A stretch of DNA of 64,000 nt from CAMTWB01 sp037441775. GTDB lineage: Bacteria; Desulfobacterota; Syntrophia; Syntrophales; CAMTWB01. The notes under the pieces were generated by a model. It worked only from the letters and a program-made list of their open reading frames with translations. It did no database searches and was not told the DNA's origin. Made by a program: the position numbers and the translations under genes. Of the stretch, positions 33,266-41,688 are shown in pieces (within the stretch, counting starts at the first letter, position 1; the number at the start of each line of letters is the position of its first letter). The stretch covers positions 36,540 through 100,539 of the forward strand of contig JBBIRO010000008.1 of the NCBI GenBank assembly GCA_037441775.1, given 5' to 3'.

Positions 33266-34366
33266 CTATTGCTTTTCCTTCTGTCCTGATTTGAAATGAG
33301 GAGAATCACCCCACTTGTGGTATGCTATCTCCTCGCCGATGGATGCAATTCTGCCCTCAAGGCATTGGCGGCAAAGGGTGGCATTTTCGTCCAGACAGGG
33401 TTTGCCGTCGTAGAGCTGGTAGGAAGACTTGTATTTAACGTCGGTAATATTGGGCATGATGATGTTGGCGCCCGCCAGCAGACCCCGTTCGCGGCCCGTT
33501 GCTTCCAAGGCTTGAAGGGCGGTGGTGGAGGCTATGTTTACATCCTGCAGATAAATCCTGGTTACTGCAATCATCTTCAAGGCCATTGCCAGTTGTTCTT
33601 CATCGCTGCGCTGCGGCCGCTGACTATATTCAAATCCCAGCGGAGTGTCCTTATGGACGACATAGGGGCCCATTCCTATCATGGCCACGTCCTGCTGTTT
33701 AAAGAAAATAATATCATCCGCCAGGTCTGCTGTTGTTTGATTGGGCAGGCCGATCATGACCCCGGTTCCCACCTGGTAGCCGAGGTCGGCCAGAATTTTT
33801 AAGGTTGCAAGCCGGGAGTCAAAATCGTGATCGTTGGGATGAAGGCTGCGATAGAGGTCGTGGTTGGAGGTCTCAATTCGAAGCAGGTAGCGATGAGCGC
33901 CGGCGGCAAACCATCTTTCCAGCGTGCTTCTGCTCTGTTCTCCCAAAGACAGGGTTATGCCCAGCTCTCCCTGGCTCATTTCTTTAATTTGATAGAGGAT
34001 TTCTTCCACGAAGGATACGAATTCCTCATCAACCCGTTCGCCTGATTGGAGCACCACCGAGCCGAAACCGCAATCGTAGGCCCATTTCGCCGCCGCCATT
34101 ATCTCCGGGGCGGTCATCTGGAACCTCTCTACATTGGCATTGCCCCGTCTTATCCCACAATAATAGCAGTTCTTACGGCAGATATTGGAAAACTCAATCA
34201 GCCCCCGAAAATACACCTTGTTTCCGACATGCTTAAGCTTTACGCGGTAGGCCTGTTCGTATAACCTCTTGATAGACTCCTCATCGGCCAACTCCAAGAG
34301 ATATACAAGGTCCTCTTTAGTCAGGTCTGGTCCTTTGCTCAACAGCCTATCCAAATTATTTTCCAT
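33266..34366 (-). CDS. hydE: [FeFe]-hydrogenase maturation radical SAM enzyme HydE
   Basis: A 366-residue BioB-like radical SAM enzyme. The SAM cluster motif is ICRKNCYYCGIR (C-x3-C-x2-C). The C-terminal CLDENATLCRQC keeps the C-x7-C-x2-C arrangement of a second cluster seen in Thermotoga HydE. SLGEQSRSTLERWFAAGAHR and TGVMIGLPNQTTADLADDI are typical HydE regions. HydE helps build the dithiolate ligand of the H-cluster. Its partners hydF and hydG and the hydrogenase genes are absent from the window, so it is an isolated copy. BioB- or PylB-like functions are less likely given the C-terminal cysteines. Confidence 0.88.
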   Translation of the reverse strand: MENNLDRLLSKGPDLTKEDLVYLLELADEESIKRLYEQAYRVKLKHVGNKVYFRGLIEFSNICRKNCYYCGIRRGNANVERFQMTAPEIMAAAKWAYDCGFGSVVLQSGERVDEEFVSFVEEILYQIKEMSQGELGITLSLGEQSRSTLERWFAAGAHRYLLRIETSNHDLYRSLHPNDHDFDSRLATLKILADLGYQVGTGVMIGLPNQTTADLADDIIFFKQQDVAMIGMGPYVVHKDTPLGFEYSQRPQRSDEEQLAMALKMIAVTRIYLQDVNIASTTALQALEATGRERGLLAGANIIMPNITDVKYKSSYQLYDGKPCLDENATLCRQCLEGRIASIGEEIAYHKWGDSPHFKSGQKEKQ

Positions 34367-34553
34367 TACATCTCCTATGCTGACTTTTTTATTATCTTAG
34401 CAGTAATTTTGCCAGTTTTTCAAGTGCATAATTCCGCAGCAGGTGGGTGAAATTATTCATCGCGCCCCCGGAGGATTATTCTGCCTTGACTATTAAAGGG
34501 TTTTTTTATAGCCTCCGTCGCAAGTAAAAAAACAATTTTAAGATGAACGAGCG

Positions 34554-35219
34554 ATGATGTCACCAAATAAAAGTAAGCAAGAAAAAAATCGTTGCCAGTC
34601 CCGCGGGGAGGAAATAGCCAACAGCGTAAGCCACGGACTGGGATTCTTGGCCGCTTTGATCTCGGCGCCTTTGCTGATAATTACCGCGTCCAGGCAGGGC
34701 AATACAGCCGATATCGTGGGAATGACCATTTTTGCGGCGACTATGGTCCTCATGTATCTCTGCTCCACCCTCTATCACGCGCTGCCCCAGGAAAGCATCA
34801 AGCGCATTTTTCGTGTTTTCGATCATTGCTCCATCTATCTGCTCATCGCCGGGACCTACACTCCCTTTACCCTAAGCCTCTTGAGCGGGGCCTGGGGATG
34901 GATTATGCTCGGCTCGGTGTGGTCGCTTGCTTTGGTTGGAATAATGTTGAAGGCGGCCGGCGGGATGCGTTTTCCGAAGCTTTCCACCGCCCTGTACCTG
35001 GTCATGGGCTGGCTGATTGTTTTTGCGGTGAAGCCCTTGTGGCAGGCCATGCCGCATGCGGGTCTCTACTGGCTTTTGGGAGGAGGACTTGCCTATACCG
35101 TCGGCGTGGCATTTTATGCAACAGGCCATAGGGTCCGCTATGGGCACTTTGTCTGGCACCTGTTTGTCCTGGTCGGCACGGCCAGTCATTTCATCGCGGT
35201 ATTCAAGTACGCCATTTGA
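34554..35219 (+). CDS. Hemolysin III / PAQR family membrane protein
   Basis: A 221-residue protein with seven hydrophobic segments. Family motifs: EEIANSVSHGLGFLAALISA with the metal-binding His, FAATMVLMYLCSTLYHALP with Ser and His, FDHCSIYLLIAGTYTPF, and the C-terminal GHFVWHLFVLVGTASHFIAV with paired His. This is the bacterial PAQR group (YqfA/HlyIII), probably zinc-dependent and acting in membrane-fluidity or lipid homeostasis; haemolysis is a historical name. It stands alone, divergent from hydE, 187 bases apart. Confidence 0.88.
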   Translation: MMSPNKSKQEKNRCQSRGEEIANSVSHGLGFLAALISAPLLIITASRQGNTADIVGMTIFAATMVLMYLCSTLYHALPQESIKRIFRVFDHCSIYLLIAGTYTPFTLSLLSGAWGWIMLGSVWSLALVGIMLKAAGGMRFPKLSTALYLVMGWLIVFAVKPLWQAMPHAGLYWLLGGGLAYTVGVAFYATGHRVRYGHFVWHLFVLVGTASHFIAVFKYAI

Positions 35220-35314
35220 TATCCCAAACATCGGGCGCCACCTTGTAAGCTTCGTCACCCAACCCGGAAGGATGTAATCTACAACGAGAACTTAATCTTA
35301 TGGAGGCAGGCGGT

Positions 35315-36361
35315 ATGGCAATTTATCAGGCAGGTTCCTATTCCTTTAATCTCGACGGCTTCTTTCCGATGGCCATATTTGACGCGATAACGGAAATCAG
35401 AGTATCCAATCCCGGCATAATTCTTGAGGAAGCACGCTTAAGAAAAAAGCGAAAAACGCTGACCAAAAATGGCAAGATCGTGATTCTGGCAGCCGATCAC
35501 CCCGGGCGGATGGTCATCAAATCGGGAGACGACCCGATTGCGATGGCAGACAGACAGGAGTATCTGGGCCGGATTTTAAGGGTTGTAACCGATGACCGCA
35601 TCGACGGCATTATGGGGACCACCGACATCATCGAAGACCTCCTTATTGTGAACCACCTGCTGAAAAAAAACGGTGGCCACGCCTTTTTGGACGGAAAGGT
35701 CATCTTAGGCTCGATGAACCGGGGCGGACTCGCGGGTGTTACATTTGAGATGGATGACACCTTCACGTCCTTTACGGCGGAAAGCATCAAATTGCTCAAT
35801 TTAGACGGCGCGAAGATCATGTTTCGGCTGGACATCACCAGCCGGGATTCCGGCAAAACGATGCTTTACTGCGCCGAGTCCATCAACGAACTGAACAAGC
35901 TGGAGCTGCCGACCTTTCTTGAGCCGCTGTATGTTTCCCCTGGTGACTACAAAATGCAAAAAACGCTCCCCGAGATGGTCAAAATCGTAGGCGTGGCTTC
36001 AGCGATGGGTGATTCCTCCCGCAACTTGTGGCTCAAGATACCCTACGGAGCTAATTTCGATAGAATTGCCAAAGCGACCACCCTGCCGCTTTTGATGCTG
36101 GGCGGCGAGTCGAAAGGCGACCCAACGGGTGTGATCTCGGAGTTTGCCGCCGGGATCAGCGCCGGGAAAAACGTCCGGGGGGCGTTGGTGGGCCGAAACA
36201 TTCTCTTTCCGGGCAAGGATGATCCGCTGGCCGCGGCCCTGGCCGTGGTACAGGTGATCCATAACGGCTATTCCCAAGATCAGGCGCTGGAGTTCCTGAT
36301 GAAAAACCGAGATCTCAATCTTGATGCCCTGACAAAGCATCTATCGGCCAGAGCAAATTGA
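35315..36361 (+). CDS. Class I-type aldolase, Cgl0159-like (beta/alpha)8 family
   Basis: About 348 residues. The sequence fits the DeoC/FbaB-like barrel group to which Cgl0159 of Corynebacterium (in its inositol region) belongs. ILAADHPGRM near residue 65, the Lys in NLWLKIPYGANF (a good Schiff-base candidate), LLMLGGESKGDP and GALVGRNILFPGKDDP (phosphate-binding end) are visible. It probably cleaves a phosphorylated keto-sugar or keto-acid. GGAGG eight bases before ATG 35315 decides the start. A PPi-type phosphofructokinase begins 27 bases later, then uronate isomerase, so it likely acts on a phosphorylated sugar acid or on fructose bisphosphate. The assignment to reaction is inferred. Confidence 0.7.
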   Translation: MAIYQAGSYSFNLDGFFPMAIFDAITEIRVSNPGIILEEARLRKKRKTLTKNGKIVILAADHPGRMVIKSGDDPIAMADRQEYLGRILRVVTDDRIDGIMGTTDIIEDLLIVNHLLKKNGGHAFLDGKVILGSMNRGGLAGVTFEMDDTFTSFTAESIKLLNLDGAKIMFRLDITSRDSGKTMLYCAESINELNKLELPTFLEPLYVSPGDYKMQKTLPEMVKIVGVASAMGDSSRNLWLKIPYGANFDRIAKATTLPLLMLGGESKGDPTGVISEFAAGISAGKNVRGALVGRNILFPGKDDPLAAALAVVQVIHNGYSQDQALEFLMKNRDLNLDALTKHLSARAN

Positions 36362-36388
36362 CGAGCTTGCCAGAATGGAGTGACTTTG

Positions 36389-37615
36389 ATGAGAGGAAAT
36401 TGCATTATTGCCCAAAGCGGAGGCCCTACGGCGGTCATCAACGCCAGCGCCTGCGGCGTCATCCAGGAAGCGATGAAACATAATCAAATCGAGGGTATCT
36501 ATGCTGCCCACAACGGCATTTTAGGTATTTTGCAGGAAAAGATTTTTGATTTGCGGCGGGAGGATCACGCTACGATTGAAGGCTTGAAAACAACTCCCGC
36601 GGCAGCGCTGGGCTCCTGCCGTCACAAGGTGAATAAAGAACAGGAGTACCGTCAGATTCTCGCGGTCTTCAAAAAATACAATATCCGATACTTCTTTTAT
36701 ATCGGCGGCAATGATTCTCAGGATACCGCCGACAAGGTAAACAAACTAGCCCTGAAGGAATGTTTCGACGTCCGGGTCGTAGGAGTTCCGAAAACGATCG
36801 ACAACGACCTGGAGTATACCGATCATTGTCCCGGCTACGGTAGCGTCATCAAATACCTGGCGACGGCGGTGCTGGAGGCGGGGCGGGATACCGAAGCCCT
36901 CTATACGGCCGATACGGTAAACGTTATTGAGACCATGGGACGCAATGCCGGCTGGATCGCGGCCGGTTGCGCTTTGGCCAAAAGGGACGAATGGGATGCC
37001 CCGCATATAATACTCTTGCCGGAAGTGCCTTTCGATAAGGAAAAGTTCAAGGAGCGGCTAAGGTATTTTCTTGCCAAAATCGGTTTTGCCGTTGTTGTGG
37101 TTTCCGAAGGAACTAAGCAGGCTGATGGAACGTACATCTCCGAGCAGAAGGGGGATTTTGCCCGGGATGCCTTCGGGCATACCCAACTGGGCGGCGCGGC
37201 AAACTTCATCAAGGAGATCGTGGAGCGGGAGGTCAAGGTTAAGTCCCGCTTCGCGATTCCTTCAACAATTCAACGCAACGCCGTCCATTGGGCGTCCCAG
37301 ACGGATTCCCGGGAGGCTTACCTGGTTGGTCAGCGGGCGGTCCAATATGCGATAGGCGGCGTATCAGGAAAGATGGTCAGCATCAAAAGACTCTCCGATG
37401 CACCATATCTTATTGACACCGAAATGGTGGACCTTTCGCTTGCCGCAAATGGGGAAAAATATTTTCCCCTGGACTGGGTGACTAAAGACGGTTTTTTCGT
37501 CACGGAAGACTTTATCAGATACGCCAGACCGTTGATTCAGGGAGAGGTAAAGCCTGTGATTGCCGACGGCATTCCCGTTTTCATGCGGATGAGGAAACAT
37601 TTTGTGACATTCTAG
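36389..37615 (+). CDS. pfp: Pyrophosphate-type phosphofructokinase (or related sugar-acid 1-kinase)
   Basis: About 408 residues. IIAQSGGPTAVINAS is the phosphate-donor loop. GGNDSQDTADKV has Asp where ATP enzymes have Gly, and PKTIDNDL has Lys where ATP enzymes have Gly; both are marks of PPi-dependent enzymes. MGRNAGWIAAG binds the sugar. IQRNAVHWASQTDSREA replaces the GHxQRGG segment of ATP-type enzymes. It phosphorylates C1 of fructose 6-phosphate reversibly, or possibly a keto-uronate (see findings). GGAG lies eight bases before ATG 36389; an in-frame GTG at 36380 is less likely. It sits between the aldolase and uronate isomerase genes, separated by 27 and 37 bases. Confidence 0.82.
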   Translation: MRGNCIIAQSGGPTAVINASACGVIQEAMKHNQIEGIYAAHNGILGILQEKIFDLRREDHATIEGLKTTPAAALGSCRHKVNKEQEYRQILAVFKKYNIRYFFYIGGNDSQDTADKVNKLALKECFDVRVVGVPKTIDNDLEYTDHCPGYGSVIKYLATAVLEAGRDTEALYTADTVNVIETMGRNAGWIAAGCALAKRDEWDAPHIILLPEVPFDKEKFKERLRYFLAKIGFAVVVVSEGTKQADGTYISEQKGDFARDAFGHTQLGGAANFIKEIVEREVKVKSRFAIPSTIQRNAVHWASQTDSREAYLVGQRAVQYAIGGVSGKMVSIKRLSDAPYLIDTEMVDLSLAANGEKYFPLDWVTKDGFFVTEDFIRYARPLIQGEVKPVIADGIPVFMRMRKHFVTF

Positions 37616-37652
37616 CAAAAGGCAGTGTTTTTTTTGGCGGAGGGAAGAAAAA

Positions 37653-39062
37653 ATGGCCATAATATCCGATAATTTTCTGTTGAGCAATGAAACGGCGAAG
37701 ACCCTCTATCATGATTACGCCAAACAGACGCCTATTTTAGACTACCATTGCCATATTCCGCCCCGCGACATTGCCGCGGATCGCCGGTTTGATAACCTGA
37801 CTCAAATCTGGCTGGAGGGAGACCATTACAAGTGGCGTCTGATGAGGGCCAACGGCATTGACGAGCGGTTCATAACCGGCGATGCCTCCGATAGGGAAAA
37901 ATTTTTCGCCTGGGTTAAAACAATTCCCATGGCAGTAAGAAATCCGGTTTATCACTGGAGTTATTTGGAGTTGGCCCGCTATTTCGGCATTGGTGATACC
38001 CTGCTTAATTTAGCCAATGCGCCGTCAATTTATGACCGTTGCACCGCCCTGCTGCAAACGGCGGATTTTAGCGCCAGAAATATAATTAAACAAATGAACG
38101 TGGCGGCCTTGTGTACCACTGACGATCCCACGGACGATCTGCAGCACCACAAAAAAATCCGCCAGGACGGCTTCGCAGTGCGGGTGCTGCCGGCATTTCG
38201 ACCGGATCGGGGAATGGCGGTGGAGTCTCCGGAATTATTCAATCGCTGGGTTGCCAAGCTCGAAGCGGCGGCCGACCGGGAGATCAGGAATTATCAGGGG
38301 TTTATCGACGCGATAAAAAACCGCCATGACTACTTTCATGCCCATGGCTGTCGAGTCTCCGACCATGGAATCGAAACGGCCTATGCAGCTGATTTCACGG
38401 CAAGCGAAATCGCGGCGATATTCGACCGGGTCCGCCTGGGCAACGGCCTTGATGACACGGAAATCGTCAAGTTCAAATCCGCCATGATGATCGAATTCGC
38501 GACAATGGACTCGCAAAAGGGCTGGGTTCACCAACTTCATCTGGGCGCCCTTAGGAGCGTCAATTCCCGGATGCAGAAGATTCTCGGGCCGGATACGGGC
38601 TTCGACGCCATGGGTGATTTTGCCGTTGCCCGAACACTGGCGCAGTTTCTTGATCGGCTCCACCAACTGGATTGCCTGCCCAAAATGATCCTCTACAACA
38701 TAAATCCGAAGGATAACGAGGTGCTGGCGACTATTGCCGGATGCTTCCAAGACGGGATGGTGGCGGGAAAGATGCAGTTCGGCGCGGCCTGGTGGTTTCT
38801 CGATCAGAAAGACGGCATGACAACACAGCTTACTGCGCTGGCCAACGTCGGGCTTCTGGGACGTTTTATCGGGATGACCACCGATTCCCGAAGCTTGCTA
38901 TCATATCCCCGCCATGAATACTTCCGACGAATTTTATGCAACATCATAGGCGTTGACGTAGAAAATGGGGAGATATTTGAGGATATGGATACTCTGGGCC
39001 ACATCGTCCAGGACATCTGCTTCAACAACGCCGTTGATTATTTTAGTATCCTATCTAATTAA
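37653..39062 (+). CDS. uxaC: Glucuronate (uronate) isomerase
   Basis: A 469-residue UxaC, the usual length, converting glucuronate to fructuronate and galacturonate to tagaturonate. Seen: PILDYHCHIPPRDIAADRRF with the metal-binding His-x-His, LTQIWLEGDHYKWRLMRANG, ALCTTDDPTDDL, and FIGMTTDSRSLLSYPRHEYF near the C-terminus. It is the third gene of the catabolic island. The usual next enzymes of the pathway (UxuB or UxaB, UxuA or UxaA, KdgK) are not in the window, which makes its link with the adjacent kinase and aldolase interesting. A 223-base AT-rich gap follows. Confidence 0.93.
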   Translation: MAIISDNFLLSNETAKTLYHDYAKQTPILDYHCHIPPRDIAADRRFDNLTQIWLEGDHYKWRLMRANGIDERFITGDASDREKFFAWVKTIPMAVRNPVYHWSYLELARYFGIGDTLLNLANAPSIYDRCTALLQTADFSARNIIKQMNVAALCTTDDPTDDLQHHKKIRQDGFAVRVLPAFRPDRGMAVESPELFNRWVAKLEAAADREIRNYQGFIDAIKNRHDYFHAHGCRVSDHGIETAYAADFTASEIAAIFDRVRLGNGLDDTEIVKFKSAMMIEFATMDSQKGWVHQLHLGALRSVNSRMQKILGPDTGFDAMGDFAVARTLAQFLDRLHQLDCLPKMILYNINPKDNEVLATIAGCFQDGMVAGKMQFGAAWWFLDQKDGMTTQLTALANVGLLGRFIGMTTDSRSLLSYPRHEYFRRILCNIIGVDVENGEIFEDMDTLGHIVQDICFNNAVDYFSILSN

Positions 39063-39285
39063 GGAAAAATCCCTATTCCATCGATTCCCTATTTCCTTAG
39101 CCTAGAATTTACGGGCGCGTATCGATGAAGCAATATGGCTCTGTCCCTAATGGTCCCTAATTATTCCTAATTATTTTTCTTGACATCGGCTCTTAAATAC
39201 GATAGCTGCATTTTTAAAATATATTTTAAATATACAGCAACTATTTAAGTAGCTATAATAAATAATTATAAAAGCGCTTAATGTC

Positions 39286-39936
39286 ATGGTTAAAATCAAA
39301 AAAAGCAAAAAAGTAATTGTCTATGAAAATTTAAAGAGGTTGATAATAAGCAACTCTTTAAAGCCGGGCGACGCACTCAACGAAATCCTCCTGGCCAAGG
39401 AGATGAAAACCAGCAAGACCCCTATCCGTGAAGCCATCCAGCAACTGGAAAAGGATGGTTTGGTGGAAAACATCCGCGGTCGGGGGGCTTTCGTTTCTCG
39501 TTTCTCTTTTCAGGATATCAGGGAGCTCACCGAGATCAGGGAGATCCTGGAATGTGATGTGATCAGAAAAGTAGCCGCTCGGGGGGAGTTCGACGTTTCC
39601 CAGGTGGCCGAGATTCGCCGCAAGTTTGAAACGGGAGAAGCAAACGACAGTAAAAATACCAAAAGCTATATCAGCGCTGGGGACCAGATTCATCTGTTTA
39701 TCTTTACCGCTCATGGTAACGCCCGCCTGTTGGAATATTACCGGCGGCTTCACGAGCATATTACCCGCATCCGTTTATATCAGTACAATAAAGTAGATAA
39801 GGAGCGCGCCCTGGAATCTTTCCGTGAGCATCTGGAAATAATCGACGCCCTGATCGCCATGGATCCGGACCGAGCGGAACTGGCCATGAGGCGGCATCTG
39901 CACAATGCCCTGGATTACCTCAAGAGCATAATTTAA
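39286..39936 (+). CDS. GntR-family regulator (FadR/FCD subfamily)
   Basis: A 216-residue regulator. The N-terminal winged HTH (about 5-75) has LKPGDALNEILLAKEMKTSK, TPIREAIQQLEKDGLVE and GAFVSRFS. The C-terminal part is an all-helical FCD effector domain (LTEIREILECDVIRKVA, FIFTAHGNARLLEYY, HLEIIDALIAMDPDRAELAM, then RRHLHNAL) with metal-binding His positions. Members respond to organic and sugar acids. It lies inside the island, after uxaC and 22 bases before the RraA-like gene, and may control the whole set. Upstream are a TTGACA (39180-39185) and a TATAAT (39255-39260), not spaced as a pair, in a very AT-rich stretch that may hold operator sites. Confidence 0.88.
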   Translation: MVKIKKSKKVIVYENLKRLIISNSLKPGDALNEILLAKEMKTSKTPIREAIQQLEKDGLVENIRGRGAFVSRFSFQDIRELTEIREILECDVIRKVAARGEFDVSQVAEIRRKFETGEANDSKNTKSYISAGDQIHLFIFTAHGNARLLEYYRRLHEHITRIRLYQYNKVDKERALESFREHLEIIDALIAMDPDRAELAMRRHLHNALDYLKSII

Positions 39937-39958
39937 TTTTGTCGAAAAAGGAGTTTAT

Positions 39959-40630
39959 ATGATCCATGCAATTAAAAATATTCCGCGTCCATCGCCAGAG
40001 ATCATCGCTGGATTCAAAGAAATCGGCACGGCAACCATCCACGAGGCTTCCGGACGGAGGGGTTACATCGACTGCAACATTAAGGCCATTGCCCCGGGCC
40101 GCAGGCTTTGCGGCCCCGCTTTTACCGTCGCCTGTCATCCCAGGGATAACCTGATGCTGCACAAGGCCCTGGAAATGGCCCAGCCAGGTGATATTCTGGT
40201 GGTTACCACCGGAGGTTCTTACGACAGCGGGTATCTGGGGGGCCTGATGGCTACATCGGCGATAGCCCGCAAGCTCGGGGGGCTTGCTATAGATGGCTGT
40301 ATCCGCGATTCCGAAGAGATTATCGCGATGGGATTCCCTGTATTCTGCCGGGGATTCTGCATCTATGGCACTTCGAAATCGGTTTTGGGGACGATCAATC
40401 ACCCCTTGGTTTTCGGGGGGGCAATAATCAACCCGGGCGACCTGATTGTCGGTGACAATGACGGCCTGGTGATGGTTGAGCTTAACCGCGGCGCGGAGGT
40501 TCTCGCAAAGTCGCGCGAACGGCTGGCGGTTGAGGAAAGAAAGACCAAGGAACTGGCCGGCGGCGTATCAAGTGTAAAGTTCAACAAGCTCGACCGGGTT
40601 ATGGAATTTTTGGGGTTGAAAGAGGAGTAA
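39959..40630 (+). CDS. RraA-family protein, probable 4-hydroxy-4-methyl-2-oxoglutarate/oxaloacetate-type aldolase
   Basis: A 223-residue protein of the RraA/HMG-aldolase fold. Seen: GTATIHEASGRRGYI, GPAFTVAC, GGSYDSGYLGGLMATSAIAR with the pyruvate-binding loop, and LAIDGCIRDSEEI, in which Arg and Asp match the catalytic pair of the class II pyruvate aldolases. GAIINPGDLIVGDNDGLVMV is also typical. It would cleave or decarboxylate a 4-carboxy-4-hydroxy-2-oxoacid, releasing pyruvate. RNase-E-inhibitor function (true RraA) is less likely outside gammaproteobacteria. AAAAGGAG precedes the ATG. Placed between the regulator and the exported esterases. Confidence 0.8.
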   Translation: MIHAIKNIPRPSPEIIAGFKEIGTATIHEASGRRGYIDCNIKAIAPGRRLCGPAFTVACHPRDNLMLHKALEMAQPGDILVVTTGGSYDSGYLGGLMATSAIARKLGGLAIDGCIRDSEEIIAMGFPVFCRGFCIYGTSKSVLGTINHPLVFGGAIINPGDLIVGDNDGLVMVELNRGAEVLAKSRERLAVEERKTKELAGGVSSVKFNKLDRVMEFLGLKEE

Positions 40631-40684
40631 TCATATTATCTGGTGCGAAGAAGGACAATTACGCTTTTTTTTAGGAGGTAAGCT

Positions 40685-41644
40685 ATGAAAGCAGGTAAGT
40701 TGACGGTTACGCTGATACTGACTTTGGCATTTTTTGCTCTGCACTCATCATTCGCTTTCGCGTGGGAGCGTCTGCCCTCCGGTCCAACGTATAAGGATGT
40801 TTTAGTGGCGACCGTTCCGGATGCCGGCAAACCATTCAACCTGAGGGCAAACATTTATCTGCCAAAAGTAAAAACCAATGAGCCGCTTCCCCTCTTGCTT
40901 TTTATTCATGGTCACGGTGGCGCCTATAATTTTGCCAATGGATCCCGGGCCTATGAATTTTCTATCGCCTTGGCAGACAGGGGGATTGCCGTGGCAACGA
41001 TAGATTATCGCCCTGAAATCGGGTTGCCGGAGAACGTTTACGATGTTAAGGCCTATGTCCGCTGGTTTAGAAGTAAGGCCAGGGAATATAATATTGATCC
41101 CAACAGGATTGGCATCTGGGGCACCTCCCGGGGCGGGCATCTGGCTGCGATGCTGGCTGCTTCTGGCGATGTCAAGGAAGTTGAAGGAGACGTGGGCGGC
41201 AATCTGGAACAGTCCAGCCGCGTTCAAGCTGCGGTTATCTACTATCCGTTTACCGATGTGTTCTTATATCCTGATCCCGCTCAAACTCTCAAATTATTCT
41301 ATGGCGCCAAGGACTCCGATACGGCAGGCATCATGGAAGCCTACAAAAAGAAGGATACTATGAGCCCCTTCTGGAAATTTGTTCAAAAGGCCAATCTGGT
41401 TAACCCGATGAATTATGTGTCAAAAGATGCTGCTCCGGCATTGATTGCCTGCGGCGGCAAAGACACGGTGACCCCCGTCATTCACAGTACTGCGCTATAT
41501 GACAAATATTTTGAAAGGGGCGCCGTTGCTTCCCTCTATCTTCTGACATCAGGAGTTCACGGCCGGGTCGGGACCGATATCGAAGCCGCAAGCTCGGAAT
41601 GGATAGCCAATAAATTGCTGGTCGAATTAGCTCCCAAAAAATAG
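40685..41644 (+). CDS. Exported alpha/beta-hydrolase (esterase)
   Basis: A 319-residue protein with a signal peptide (about 1-26, LILTLAFFALHSSFAFA). The oxyanion loop is FIHGHGG, the nucleophile elbow GTSRGG (Ser), the acid Asp in CGGKDTVTP and the base His in SGVHGRVG. This is the BD-FAE/carboxylesterase type of alpha/beta-hydrolase, often active on sugar or aromatic esters. AGGAGGTAAGCT gives a strong ribosome site. It precedes a second exported esterase by about 45 bases; both probably release the compound that the island imports. The substrate is unknown. Confidence 0.82.
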   Translation: MKAGKLTVTLILTLAFFALHSSFAFAWERLPSGPTYKDVLVATVPDAGKPFNLRANIYLPKVKTNEPLPLLLFIHGHGGAYNFANGSRAYEFSIALADRGIAVATIDYRPEIGLPENVYDVKAYVRWFRSKAREYNIDPNRIGIWGTSRGGHLAAMLAASGDVKEVEGDVGGNLEQSSRVQAAVIYYPFTDVFLYPDPAQTLKLFYGAKDSDTAGIMEAYKKKDTMSPFWKFVQKANLVNPMNYVSKDAAPALIACGGKDTVTPVIHSTALYDKYFERGAVASLYLLTSGVHGRVGTDIEAASSEWIANKLLVELAPKK

Positions 41645-41688
41645 CGGGACAAAACGCGTATGTTCCTTCGATGATAGAGGTGATGGCA

